From: an uncultured Bacteroides sp.
GTDB taxonomy: Bacteria > Bacteroidota > Bacteroidia > Bacteroidales > Bacteroidaceae
NCBI GenBank assembly: GCA_947646015.1
Contig: CANSEY010000001.1
Span: forward strand, 310,001 to 374,000
Direction of reading: 5' to 3'
Length of the DNA: 64,000 nucleotides
This document shows positions 27,112-35,334 of this stretch, piece after piece; the stretch's first letter is position 1, and each line of letters begins with the position of its first letter. A program made the translations under genes and the position numbers. The notes below the pieces were generated by a model, which saw nothing but the letters and a program-made list of their open reading frames with translations, ran no database searches and was not told where the DNA came from.

Positions 27112-27178
27112 CATTCAGTTAAAGGAAAAATTTATGTGGTGGGCGACAAGCGATGTAAACAATTAAAATTCAAAAGTC

Positions 27179-27712
27179 ATGGAAGCAGTAACATTATCAG
27201 AAGCACAGATTTATGTAGGTACTTATGCCAAGTATAACAACGGTTCGATTTTCGGCAAGTGGTTAGACCTGTCCGACTATTCGGATAAGAACGAGTTTTT
27301 GGAAGCGTGCCGGGAACTTCACAAGGACGAGCAAGACCCGGAATATATGTTTCAGGATTACGAGAATGTACCCGAAAGCCTGATTTCCGAAAGCTGGTTA
27401 TCTGATAAGTTCTTTGAACTCCGGGATGCCATCGAGAAACTAAGCGAAACCCAGCAGGAAGCATTTTTCGTATGGTGCGACCACCACAACAGCGATATAA
27501 GCGAGGAAGATGCGGACGACCTTGTTTCTTCCTTTGAGGATGAATATCAGGGAGAATATAAGGACGAGGAAGATTACGCCTATGAAATCGTAGAGCAATG
27601 TTACGAACTGCCGGAGTTCGCAAAGACCTACTTTGATTATTCGGCTTTTGCCCGTGACTTGTTTATGACTGATTACTGGATGGAAGACGGTTTTGTTTTC
27701 CGTTGTGCCTGA
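27179..27712 (+). CDS. ardA: ArdA-like anti-restriction protein
   Basis: 177 residues, strongly acidic, with the family opening AQIYVGTYAKYNNGSIFGKWLDLSDYSD and EYMFQDYENVP. ArdA mimics B-form DNA and inhibits type I restriction-modification enzymes, protecting incoming element DNA. Clusters of Asp/Glu (SEEDADDLVSSFEDEYQGEYKDEEDYA) fit DNA mimicry. Preceded by structured motif B. One of the element's establishment genes. Confidence 0.9.
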   Translation: MEAVTLSEAQIYVGTYAKYNNGSIFGKWLDLSDYSDKNEFLEACRELHKDEQDPEYMFQDYENVPESLISESWLSDKFFELRDAIEKLSETQQEAFFVWCDHHNSDISEEDADDLVSSFEDEYQGEYKDEEDYAYEIVEQCYELPEFAKTYFDYSAFARDLFMTDYWMEDGFVFRCA

Positions 27713-27720
27713 TTACTAAC

Positions 27721-27740
27721 CGGGTGGAGCAATCCACCCG
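27721..27740 (+). terminator. Hairpin after ardA
   Basis: 8-bp stem CGGGTGGA-GCAA-TCCACCCG directly after the ardA stop, without a T run; possibly an attenuator or mRNA stabiliser. Confidence 0.5.
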
Positions 27741-27755
27741 CAACACACCAAGACA

Positions 27756-27968
27756 ATGAAAGTATATAATAAGATAGTGACTTTTTTACGATGGTTCATA
27801 CTTGCTTTTATCATCTATCAGGCTGCCACCAGCACCGCCGGGACATAGATAGCTTTAATCATAGGCTTTTTTATTCTCCGGTTCTTTCTCCGGTTATTTA
27901 TCTCCGCCGTTTATCTGTTTTGTATGGCGTTTATTTTCATTGTGCTGCTTTCGCTTTTAATTATCTGA
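27756..27968 (+). pseudogene. Small membrane protein gene interrupted by an in-frame TAG
   Basis: ATG 27756 opens 30 codons (MKVYNKIVTFLRWFILAFII...), then TAG at 27846-27848, and the same frame continues 39 codons of strongly hydrophobic sequence (IALIIGFFILRFFLRLF...) to TGA. Read through, it is a coherent protein of about 70 residues with two or three membrane segments. Either a nonsense mutation or two tiny membrane peptides. It sits between ardA and a DUF3873 gene. Confidence 0.6.
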
Positions 27969-27992
27969 TAACTCATTATAAATTATAGCAAT

Positions 27993-28208
27993 ATGGAAAG
28001 TTTAAACAAAAACGGGGTAAGTATTACCCAAACACCGGGAGAAGAAAAATATGTAAAATGCTGTTTAGGCGCATTCAGGGGACAAATCTATTTTCAATAT
28101 GATTACCGCCACACGGATAACGAACTGTTCAGCACCGTTGCCAAAACACTGGACGAGTGCCGCAAACGGCGGGATGAATGGATAGCAAAGAAAGAAAAGG
28201 TACAATAA
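27993..28208 (+). CDS. DUF3873-like small protein
   Basis: 71 residues, soluble and basic at the C-terminus. The pattern GEEKYVKCCLGAFRGQIYFQYDYRHTDNELFSTVAKTLDECRKRRDEW matches small proteins often seen near tra genes of Bacteroides conjugative elements. No catalytic motif; function unknown. 19 bp before the next gene in the same direction. Confidence 0.75.
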   Translation: MESLNKNGVSITQTPGEEKYVKCCLGAFRGQIYFQYDYRHTDNELFSTVAKTLDECRKRRDEWIAKKEKVQ

Positions 28209-28227
28209 CGGTTTAAAAGGTAGATTT

Positions 28228-28707
28228 ATGAAAACAACAGAAGTAAATAAAAAGATTATCGGCAGACGTTGCAAGTGCATATTTACGGGCTTACTGGTAA
28301 CGGGTGTAATTGAAGCCATAGAAGAAAACGAACATTCCGTGCAGGTGAAAGTACGTTTCGACACGCCGCACCAATGGGGTGATGAACTTTATTCTTATGA
28401 CTGGTCTTTCGGACGTAAGGCGGACGGCTTCGGCTCATTGAAATATTTGGAATTGTTACCCGACAAAACAACTTTCGATACAATGGTAGTTACTTTCGGC
28501 GAAGCCATCGGCACACTGGACGGTATTTTCGAGGATGTAAAAACATGGGGTGTCTGTTCCCTGAAAGGCTGGATAGATAGCTACGAAAGCACCCGTTTTA
28601 CGCCCATAGACGTAGATAAGGCGGTTATAACGAGCGAATATAACATGGAATGTGTCAAAGAATGGCTGGAACATAACATACCCGTAAAGAACATTTTAAT
28701 CGGTTAA
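28228..28707 (+). CDS. Hypothetical element protein
   Basis: 159 residues, soluble. The N-terminal third (CKCIFTGLLVTGVIEAIEENEHSVQVKVRFDTPHQWG) looks like a small beta-barrel, while the rest is mixed alpha/beta. I do not recognise the family. Last gene of the rightward ardA group; it ends at a GC-rich hairpin and faces the leftward tra operon. Confidence 0.65.
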   Translation: MKTTEVNKKIIGRRCKCIFTGLLVTGVIEAIEENEHSVQVKVRFDTPHQWGDELYSYDWSFGRKADGFGSLKYLELLPDKTTFDTMVVTFGEAIGTLDGIFEDVKTWGVCSLKGWIDSYESTRFTPIDVDKAVITSEYNMECVKEWLEHNIPVKNILIG

Positions 28708-28714
28708 TGAAGAA

Positions 28715-28734
28715 CGGCGGCAGATTTGCCGCCG
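28715..28734 (+). terminator. Terminator of the ardA group
   Basis: 8-bp stem CGGCGGCA-GATT-TGCCGCCG right after the stop, with a pyrimidine-rich tail. Confidence 0.65.
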
Positions 28735-28810
28735 CTACTTTCTTTCAGTGAGCCGAAGCGGGCAAAGAAAGATAGCAAAGAAACCTTTGTAGTTCCTTAT
28801 AAACAGACAA

Positions 28811-28839
28811 ATGACCGCCGGGTTTGTCCCGGCGGTCAT
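28811..28839 (-). terminator. Terminator of the tra operon
   Basis: 12-bp perfect stem ATGACCGCCGGG (28811-28822) with 28828-28839, 5-nt loop. Lies between convergent transcripts just past the last tra-operon gene. Confidence 0.75.
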
Positions 28840-28857
28840 TACTTAATAAATCCCTTG

Positions 28858-28971
28858 TCATTCCAGTTCTTCGCCCCATAGTTCCACATCGGTAGGGGTA
28901 TTTTTCAGTTCAAATGCAGTGTAACCCCAAAAGAGAGCGAGAAATACAAGGTATGCAACCCATGTTTCCAT
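28858..28971 (-). CDS. Small single-span membrane protein at the end of the tra operon
   Basis: 37 residues: METWVAYLVFLALFWGYTAF forms one membrane helix, followed by an acidic tail ending WGEELE. ATG 28971 lies 2 bp after the traQ stop, typical of operon spacing, and the terminator follows the stop. The real coding status is inferred from spacing and amino-acid pattern; it could be a small transfer-apparatus or entry-exclusion peptide, but nothing proves this. Confidence 0.6.
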   Translation of the reverse strand: METWVAYLVFLALFWGYTAFELKNTPTDVELWGEELE

Positions 28972-28973
28972 TT

Positions 28974-29417
28974 TTATTCCCCCGGTTCTTCCTTACTGTT
29001 ATCATTATTAAAGGAAAACGTAAGTTGTACCAACTGCCCGAAACTATCCTGAAAATACACATCTACCGTTTGTTGGTCGGTGGATGCAGAGGTATAATAA
29101 AGCCGGAATGTTTCACCCGGAAGCGGGTACAGGTCATTCGGCAGTAAAACCGTCCCATCGGACATTTTCAACGTTCCCGTCCCGTCCGGCTGGAAATAAC
29201 GGATGAAATACTTTGTTTCCTCAAACCGCCCGTCCCGGTGAAGCTGACACCTGATTTCGGCAGTTTCACCCACCTTTAATTTTTTCGGCACTGGCATCGT
29301 TTCGATACTGAACGGGTAGGACTGCTGTACATCCACGTTGTCATTACACGCACCTACCAATAACAAGGCGCCCATTACATAGCAGCCTATCAAAATACGG
29401 CTTAAAATCTTTCTCAT
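28974..29417 (-). CDS. traQ: Conjugal transfer protein TraQ (DUF3872 lipoprotein)
   Basis: 147 residues from ATG 29417; ATG 29423 would add two. Signal peptide with lipobox LLVGACND. The body is beta-rich (PFSIETMPVPKKLKVGETAEIRCQL...) as in CTnDOT TraQ. Part of the outer layer of the Bacteroides type IV secretion machine. Penultimate gene of the tra operon; the traP primase gene that normally lies between traO and traQ is absent. Confidence 0.88.
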   Translation of the reverse strand: MRKILSRILIGCYVMGALLLVGACNDNVDVQQSYPFSIETMPVPKKLKVGETAEIRCQLHRDGRFEETKYFIRYFQPDGTGTLKMSDGTVLLPNDLYPLPGETFRLYYTSASTDQQTVDVYFQDSFGQLVQLTFSFNNDNSKEEPGE

Positions 29418-29444
29418 ATACATTATATATAACAGGTTAGTTTA

Positions 29445-30029
29445 TCACATTATTATCTTTAGACCGATACCGAATTGTGTGTGGAACTTTCCGACTGAAG
29501 AACCGAACAGGCATCTTTCCCGTGCGTTAATCAAGAATACCACCCGGTCAGTAATGTAACTCTCCAGTTCCAGTGTCAGCGCACCGCCATAGACAAAACC
29601 GTCCTTATCCGTCAGCATCGAACCATCGGGCAGCAATTTATCTCCCCAGTTGCTTGTTTCATACCCGGCAAGGGCAGACAATCCCAGCGAAAGGAAAAAG
29701 GTTTTCTTCCGGTCTGAAAGGAAGTTCAGGTAATAACCGCCCTCACCTGTAAACTGGCTGACTGGTATCTGCAAATCCTTGTAGGGATAATGCTTTTCGA
29801 GGTATTCCCCGCCGATAACCCACCTGTTCCCGTTCTTGGTATAGGTAGAGAGAGCCGCCCCGAAGTAATAAGCGAAATCACTTTTACTGTTCCAGTGAAC
29901 GCCGTCCGCCATGCCGCCCGTGACCTGCAAACCTTTCATTCCCGGCAGACATCTTTGTGCGTGTGCCTGGTTGAAAGTCAGGCACAGCGCAAAAAGGGAT
30001 ATAATACAACATATCCTTTTCATGTTCAT
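29445..30029 (-). CDS. traO: Conjugal transfer protein TraO
   Basis: 194 residues. Signal peptide (to QAHAQ), then a probable small outer-membrane beta-barrel: alternating aromatic strands (FAYYFGAALSTYTKNGNRWVIGGEYLEKHY) and a C-terminal FGIGLKIIM. Matches TraO of CTnDOT-type systems. ATG 30029 overlaps the traN stop by four bases (ATGA), so translation is coupled. Confidence 0.9.
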   Translation of the reverse strand: MNMKRICCIISLFALCLTFNQAHAQRCLPGMKGLQVTGGMADGVHWNSKSDFAYYFGAALSTYTKNGNRWVIGGEYLEKHYPYKDLQIPVSQFTGEGGYYLNFLSDRKKTFFLSLGLSALAGYETSNWGDKLLPDGSMLTDKDGFVYGGALTLELESYITDRVVFLINARERCLFGSSVGKFHTQFGIGLKIIM

Positions 30030-30934
30030 TTGATTTTAAGTTCATTAATCACTTTGGCTGCCACTATATCCGAATTTTCCACCCGGATAGTTTGGTGTCT
30101 GCCCCCGTTCTTTTCCACCAGTTCGATAACCAATATCTTATCGTCAGGGATAGTGAACTGTGGAATGGTGTACACGGTGCGGACGGTACTTTTGCCACCG
30201 ATAACCAGTATCTCGTTATAACTCCGTACCGGGTCGATAACGGTTTCCTGAATAGCTGTCCTTTTGGCTACTTTCTTATCCACAATCTTGAAGCGGATAA
30301 AATCGGTATCAAACGGTACGTTTGAACTGTTCCTTGTTTGTGTATGGAAGTAGAACAGCCCGTTATGCGAATAAATCCCCTTTACCAAGAACTGCACCCC
30401 GAAACGCTTGCATCCCAAATGCTTTATTTCCCGGTCATTGTTCTTGTAGATGGACTGCATAATCAGCTTTACCAAAAGCGGGCTTTCGTTACCCAGTTCA
30501 CGGAAATAGATGTTCATCCGGGTATGGCTGAAATCCGTTGTGTCCTCATTCTCCAAGAAGTCTTTCATTTCGATGTTCAGCATTTCCGGTTCGTGTGCGT
30601 ACTTCGCATTAAAGGAATAAAAGCTGCCATCCTCACAGATAACGGAAAAGTTTGTTTCACCGGGAAAACCCTCTGTCGTAGCTTTTACCCTGACAACATT
30701 TTCCGCCCCGTCCGCTTTCCCAGCAATAATGTAGTTACTGCCTAAATCCACGTACTTCACGGCAGACGGGAAAATAATATGTACCGTTTTGGCAAACGTC
30801 ACCTGTACGCCGTAAGGTGTCACCATTTGGCGGTAAGGCAGCTTTTTAGTTATGCCCTGATACAAATCGTTACTTTGTGCTTTCATTGAAACCACGCCCA
30901 AAAGCAGGGCAAACATGATAATTAACTTTTTCAT
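30026..30934 (-). CDS. traN: Conjugal transfer protein TraN (DUF4138)
   Basis: 302 residues with a signal peptide ending VSMKAQ. The family pattern PYGVQVTFAKTVHIIFPSAVKYVDLGSNYIIAGKADGAENVVRVKA is clear; the C-terminus contains IPDDKILVIELVEKNGGR. It resembles the VirB9 role: an outer-membrane-associated core component working with TraM. Between traM and traO in the conserved order. Confidence 0.92.
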   Translation of the reverse strand: MKKLIIMFALLLGVVSMKAQSNDLYQGITKKLPYRQMVTPYGVQVTFAKTVHIIFPSAVKYVDLGSNYIIAGKADGAENVVRVKATTEGFPGETNFSVICEDGSFYSFNAKYAHEPEMLNIEMKDFLENEDTTDFSHTRMNIYFRELGNESPLLVKLIMQSIYKNNDREIKHLGCKRFGVQFLVKGIYSHNGLFYFHTQTRNSSNVPFDTDFIRFKIVDKKVAKRTAIQETVIDPVRSYNEILVIGGKSTVRTVYTIPQFTIPDDKILVIELVEKNGGRHQTIRVENSDIVAAKVINELKIK

Positions 30935-30966
30935 TTGGATTGAAATTTTTATGGTTGATAAATAAA

Positions 30967-32352
30967 TTACTGTTGTTTGGCGTAAAGCATCACCTGATAG
31001 TTTGCTTTCAGGTGTACTTTTACCGTTCTGAATTTCTTGGCGAGGTATTGTGATCCGCCCTGCATCAAGCCCCTTGTAATATCCATTGCGACCTGCTGCC
31101 CGGCGGATTGCGCAAAAGAAATACTCGTCCCCAGCCCAGCACCGATGTTCGCCATCGCTTCTTTGGCCGCTTCCTGTTCCAATGACGAGGGAACGGAAAG
31201 CCCCTTTTGCCCGTCACTGTCGTAAACGGCAAGTTCCACCGGAATGATGTTACCCGCATATTCGAGCGAGGACACCAGTATGTCGAGCCGTTCCCCCTGA
31301 ACTTTGGCACTTCCCGATACAAGGCTGTTTTTCGGGACAATGACGTTTCCCGCTTGCAGGGGTTCTAACAGCCGGAGTTTAACGGTCTGCCCGTCCATAA
31401 GTGTTTGGTCGTTATGAACACACGCCCGGATAGTGTTCTTTCCCATCGAATAGCTGCTGCCGACCGCCGTGTTAAATCCATAATTGCGTGGCTTGCCGTA
31501 TTCGGCGATAAATTCGCTGTTGCTCATGGGCTGTTGCAATCCTGAAACCGTCTTGTCCGATACCGATTTTACAGGTGTGGCATTTCCTTTGCCCTGAACA
31601 GGTGCGGATGGTGCGACCTGTGCAATCTGTCCCGGTTGCGGTGGTACGCTTTGCCCGTTCTGTCCGTTCATATACTTTGCCGCCAGTTCGTAAGACTTTT
31701 CCATAAGAGCCACCTGTTCATCCATGCTGCCCGCACCGTTTTCTTTCGCATCGAGCCGGGTTGTGAGTTCTTCCACCTGACGTTTGAGTTCCTCTTTTTC
31801 CTTGTCCTCTTTCGGTGTCTCGTAGAAACTGCCTAACTGACGGTTCATGTCCCGGTAAGCTGCCGCCGAAGATTGGATAGAGGAATGGCTATTGTTCGGC
31901 GCACCCGCCCCGAAATCTATTACATTGGTTTTCGGTTTTTCCGCCGGAGCATCATTTATCAGGGTCAATTCTTCCCCGTTCCCGTTTTCCTCTCCAAGCG
32001 AAAAGGCAAAATCCTGTAAGGAGCGCATTTTGTCCGCCTGTTTGTTCTCCATTTGTTCCTGTTCGTAAGCAGTTTTTTTATCGCTGATTATCCCGTCCCC
32101 TTTGGGTTGCGGAATATCGGCGTTAAATCCGCCCACGTTTTCTACCTTTGTTTCGTCCTTATCGGACGATGCAAAAATCAGGTACATAGACCCTAAGAAA
32201 ACCAGTCCCATAAGCGGGTAAACCAGCATCTTTTTTCGTTGCTGTATCTGCTGTGGGGTCAGTTCTATTTTTTCCTTGTCCTGTTTTTCAGGTTCTTTTC
32301 CCTTTGCCGTTTCCGGTGCGGGAACTTCATTCTTCACTTCTTTTTCTTCCAT
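30967..32352 (-). CDS. traM: Conjugal transfer protein TraM (VirB10-like)
   Basis: 461 residues. Short cytoplasmic lysine/glutamate-rich tail, one membrane helix (about 42-60, MLVYPLMGLVFLGSMYLIF), a long periplasmic linker with coiled coil and Pro/Gln-rich stretch, and a C-terminal beta domain (IRACVHNDQTLMDGQTVKLRLLEPL...). This architecture bridges inner and outer membrane as VirB10 does. Its start overlaps traL by 26 bp. Confidence 0.92.
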   Translation of the reverse strand: MEEKEVKNEVPAPETAKGKEPEKQDKEKIELTPQQIQQRKKMLVYPLMGLVFLGSMYLIFASSDKDETKVENVGGFNADIPQPKGDGIISDKKTAYEQEQMENKQADKMRSLQDFAFSLGEENGNGEELTLINDAPAEKPKTNVIDFGAGAPNNSHSSIQSSAAAYRDMNRQLGSFYETPKEDKEKEELKRQVEELTTRLDAKENGAGSMDEQVALMEKSYELAAKYMNGQNGQSVPPQPGQIAQVAPSAPVQGKGNATPVKSVSDKTVSGLQQPMSNSEFIAEYGKPRNYGFNTAVGSSYSMGKNTIRACVHNDQTLMDGQTVKLRLLEPLQAGNVIVPKNSLVSGSAKVQGERLDILVSSLEYAGNIIPVELAVYDSDGQKGLSVPSSLEQEAAKEAMANIGAGLGTSISFAQSAGQQVAMDITRGLMQGGSQYLAKKFRTVKVHLKANYQVMLYAKQQ

Positions 32353-32632
32353 TGTCTGATTGATTAAAAATGTTCGTACTGTCTTTACTTTGTAGCTGCA
32401 ACAGCCTGATGTGTTCTATCCGCAGGATTTCGCCATCCTCTTTTCCTATCCGGTAAATAGATGATACCGTGAAGTAGATGGATAGCCCGCCGAAGAACAG
32501 GAACATAAGCAGTATGACCGCCAGCCTTATTTCCGGTGTCATGCGCCCGCACAGGTGGCGGAGTTTTTCATCCGCCCAGTCTTGTATGCGGGTAATCGCC
32601 CGATTAACCGGAGAGAGTATTTTCCGTATCAT
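32327..32632 (-). CDS. traL: Conjugal transfer protein TraL (DUF3989)
   Basis: 101 residues with one membrane helix (LAVILLMFLFFGGLSIYFTV). TPEIRLAVILLM and the length fit DUF3989. A small inner-membrane component of the transfer machine; its exact job is not known. Tight coupling: 3 bp after traK, overlapping traM. Confidence 0.85.
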   Translation of the reverse strand: MIRKILSPVNRAITRIQDWADEKLRHLCGRMTPEIRLAVILLMFLFFGGLSIYFTVSSIYRIGKEDGEILRIEHIRLLQLQSKDSTNIFNQSDNGRKRSEE

Positions 32633-32635
32633 GGC

Positions 32636-33259
32636 TTACCGCTTTATGGTGTTCAAATCCTTATTTTCCGTTATCTCGAAACTTTCCATGATAAAGCCGT
32701 GCGGGTTGTTGTCACTTCTAACGGCGTTCAGCAACCGGCAACGGGTGACAAGGCTTCTTTCGGTCACGCTGCTTTCACGGATAATCATTTGCCGGGCATA
32801 GGTAGCCACCGCATAAGGGTACACATCGAAATTGCATGAAACGCTGTCTATCCGTATGGTTTGGCTGATATTGCCCGATATGATACGGTTGTAATATCCC
32901 TTTTCCGAGAGGTCACGGTAATAGTTAAATGCACTCTTATCGGCAAGGAACAGCGACCGTTTGATATTGCTTTCGATAGCGTTCTTATCGGGTGAGAGCG
33001 TAAAAAAGAGTTCGTGGAAACGCTTCACGTGTTCCCTTGCTTCGACCGGACGGTTTTGTGTCAGGTCTTGCGAAAGCGCAAGCATCAACGATTTGCCGCT
33101 ATCCAGTACATAAATCTTTTGCCGTTGCGCTTCGGCAAACGTATAGGAGTTCCAAACGGCATACCCCGTTATCAGGGTACACATGACGACAAACACAATT
33201 CCGAAAAGACGTATCTGTCTGAAACTGGTTTCAATGTTCTTTAAACTTTTAAATTCCAT
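32636..33259 (-). CDS. traK: Conjugal transfer protein TraK (VirB8-like)
   Basis: 207 residues. Short cytoplasmic N-terminus, one membrane helix (about 19-38), then a periplasmic NTF2-like domain typical of VirB8 proteins. FKSLKNIETSFRQIRLFGIVF and the FDVYPYAVATYARQMIIRESSVTERSLVT block mark TraK. It should assemble in the inner-membrane complex with TraJ and TraM. Confidence 0.92.
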   Translation of the reverse strand: MEFKSLKNIETSFRQIRLFGIVFVVMCTLITGYAVWNSYTFAEAQRQKIYVLDSGKSLMLALSQDLTQNRPVEAREHVKRFHELFFTLSPDKNAIESNIKRSLFLADKSAFNYYRDLSEKGYYNRIISGNISQTIRIDSVSCNFDVYPYAVATYARQMIIRESSVTERSLVTRCRLLNAVRSDNNPHGFIMESFEITENKDLNTIKR

Positions 33260-33271
33260 CTTGATTTTTAT

Positions 33272-34297
33272 TTATTGGTTACCTTTGATTAGTTTACCGC
33301 CGACCCTGCCGCCAGCGTTTCCGGTTGCTGCCCCGGCAACCGCCCCGACACCGCTACCCGTTTTATTAGCCGCACTGTTTATGTTCCGGCTCATGTTACC
33401 CATTCCGCCCGCCTGAATGATCCAGTTCGACACGGTGGGAATAGTGAAGTAACCGATGATACCAATCAGCATAAAAATTATGTATACGCTGTTACTCCCG
33501 TCCGGTATGAAATTGGGGTCTGATAGCTCCTGAATATCCTTTTGCAGCATAAGCACCTGTATTCGGGCAAGAATGGAACTGAACAGGTCTGAAACGGGCA
33601 GCCACAAGTAAACGGAAATGTACCTTGTTATCCATTGGGTCAGTGTCGCCTGAAAGCCATCATATACACTGATGGCAAAGGCTATCGGACCCAGTATGGA
33701 AAGGACAATCAAGAAAAAGGTTCGGATAGTGTCTATCACAAGGGCTGCCGATTGAAAGAGCAGTTCCAAAAGTTCCCTGAACCAGTCCCGGACGGATTGC
33801 TTGATATTGTGGGCTGCCCTATCCATGTACATACCGCCCATTGTGGCAATATCTTTGGCAGACCATCCCAATTCGTCAATCTGTTTATCAAAGGCTTCAT
33901 CCGAAACAAGGTAAGCCGTTTCCGGATTGCGTACCATCGCTTCATATTCCAGCTTGTCCTTTTGTTCCCGGTAGGCGTTCATATCGAAAGTTTGCGTTTC
34001 GAGCATATTGTTACCCCCCTTGACTACTGGCGACATAACGCTGTTAATCGTACCCAGTACGAATGTGGGGAAGAACATAATGCAGAAACCAATCACAAAG
34101 GGACGCAGAAGCGGGTAAACGTCTATCGGTTCGGCACTGGCGAGCGACTGCCATACTTTGGCAGCCACATAGAACAAAGCCCCCAGTCCCGCTATTCCTT
34201 TGGCTACCCCCGCCATGTTCCCGCATAACGGCATCATGTCCGTGTACAGACTTCGTAAAATCTGATGCAGGTTATCAAATTCGATTGCTAATAACAT
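33272..34297 (-). CDS. traJ: Conjugal transfer protein TraJ (VirB6-like)
   Basis: 341 residues, polytopic: hydrophobic segments in the N-terminal third and around AALVIDTIRTFFLIVLSILGPIAFAISVYDGF, then YIIFMLIGIIGYFTIPTVSNWIIQAGG and a glycine/alanine-rich tail (GVGAVAGAATGNAGG). Matches the VirB6-like channel protein of CTnDOT. Between traK and traI in conserved order. Confidence 0.92.
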   Translation of the reverse strand: MLLAIEFDNLHQILRSLYTDMMPLCGNMAGVAKGIAGLGALFYVAAKVWQSLASAEPIDVYPLLRPFVIGFCIMFFPTFVLGTINSVMSPVVKGGNNMLETQTFDMNAYREQKDKLEYEAMVRNPETAYLVSDEAFDKQIDELGWSAKDIATMGGMYMDRAAHNIKQSVRDWFRELLELLFQSAALVIDTIRTFFLIVLSILGPIAFAISVYDGFQATLTQWITRYISVYLWLPVSDLFSSILARIQVLMLQKDIQELSDPNFIPDGSNSVYIIFMLIGIIGYFTIPTVSNWIIQAGGMGNMSRNINSAANKTGSGVGAVAGAATGNAGGRVGGKLIKGNQ

Positions 34298-34316
34298 ATC
34301 TTTGATTTATTAGAGG

Positions 34317-34946
34317 TTACCAGTAACGTTCATCCGCCGAGCCGTAAAGAGCCATTACCCGGTCGGTGTCCTTTTTCTTTTTCGCACGCAGGTAGGAAAC
34401 GGAAATGTTCTTGCGGGTATAGTAACTCACCAAATCCCGGTAGTTCCTGATGGCGTTATACGTCCGGTCGATAACGTCCATCCGTTCCTTGTCCGACATG
34501 GAAAGCCCGTTGATGTTCACCACGCTTTTCATTTCTTCCAGCACATCGGAACTTTCCTGCAACAGTTGGGTATAGCCGTAGGCGATGGCGGAAAGTTCAT
34601 CCGGCGTGTAGTTCTCATCCGAAAGCATCTTTTGAAAACTATTCACATAGATGTCGGAAATCTCCCCGATAAGCAGGATAGATTTTTGCACTTTTCGGGC
34701 ATCTTTGACAAGGTTATGCACTGATTTTAAGGCATCGTAATAGTCTTTTCCCTGTTGGTAAATCTTTACGGTTTCCTGAAAATTCTTTATCATGTTCTGT
34801 GCGGTCGATGAAGTCTGAATGATATTCTTTGACGCATTGATAATCCCTTGCGCCAAGTTTCCGGGGTCACTCACTACCCATTGTGCGTTCACTTTTCCGG
34901 CGAACAGGATGCAAACCACGAGCAGCATTATCATCTTTGTTCTCAT
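34317..34946 (-). CDS. traI: Conjugal transfer protein TraI (DUF4141, VirB5-like)
   Basis: 209 residues with a signal peptide (to KVNAQ). A mostly helical periplasmic protein (ITQTS-type coiled segments, KNFQETVKIYQQGKDYYDALKSV) ending in a basic stretch. Matches DUF4141/TraI of Bacteroides elements. Note that this TraI is not the relaxase of F-type plasmids; the relaxase here is MobB. Confidence 0.9.
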   Translation of the reverse strand: MRTKMIMLLVVCILFAGKVNAQWVVSDPGNLAQGIINASKNIIQTSSTAQNMIKNFQETVKIYQQGKDYYDALKSVHNLVKDARKVQKSILLIGEISDIYVNSFQKMLSDENYTPDELSAIAYGYTQLLQESSDVLEEMKSVVNINGLSMSDKERMDVIDRTYNAIRNYRDLVSYYTRKNISVSYLRAKKKKDTDRVMALYGSADERYW

Positions 34947-34950
34947 ACGC

Positions 34951-35307
34951 TTATTTCTTTATGGGTTGATTACTCCGTTTGTATTCTCCGCCGGGTGAAA
35001 GCAGAATCCGGTCGTTCTCCTTATCGTAGGTCAGCAGGACGGAAAGCCCCGTTTCGATGAACAGGTTTCCGTCCTGTTCTGAAATCTGATAGGTTTCCGT
35101 TTGGATAGTTCCCCGGTAGGTCTTTCGATAGGTTGTTACCCTGTATTGCCCGTTTTCTTCAAAAAGGGTAAACGCCGGACGGTTCTTTATGCTTTCCCAG
35201 TCGCCACGCATCGCCCGTAAGCGGTCGGCGTTCGTTTCCTTACAGGAGGAAAGCCCCAGTAACAAGGTGCAAAGCAGCACCGGAAACAGGATTTTTAAAT
35301 GTTTCAT
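34951..35307 (-). CDS. DUF3876 lipoprotein
   Basis: 118 residues, signal peptide with lipobox LGLSSCKE. A small beta-rich, lipocalin-like body (GDWESIKNRPAFTLFEENGQYRVTTYRKTYRG). Common between traG and traI in this class of elements; its role is unknown. Located 4 bp before traI, so in the same transcript. Confidence 0.82.
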   Translation of the reverse strand: MKHLKILFPVLLCTLLLGLSSCKETNADRLRAMRGDWESIKNRPAFTLFEENGQYRVTTYRKTYRGTIQTETYQISEQDGNLFIETGLSVLLTYDKENDRILLSPGGEYKRSNQPIKK

Positions 35308-35334
35308 ACTGATTGTTTTTTAATTATTGATTGA

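Noticed and set aside
27791-27988. 65-codon plus-strand frame after ardA
   Set aside because: Its sequence is the out-of-frame reading of the interrupted membrane gene at 27756, which is the more protein-like reading.
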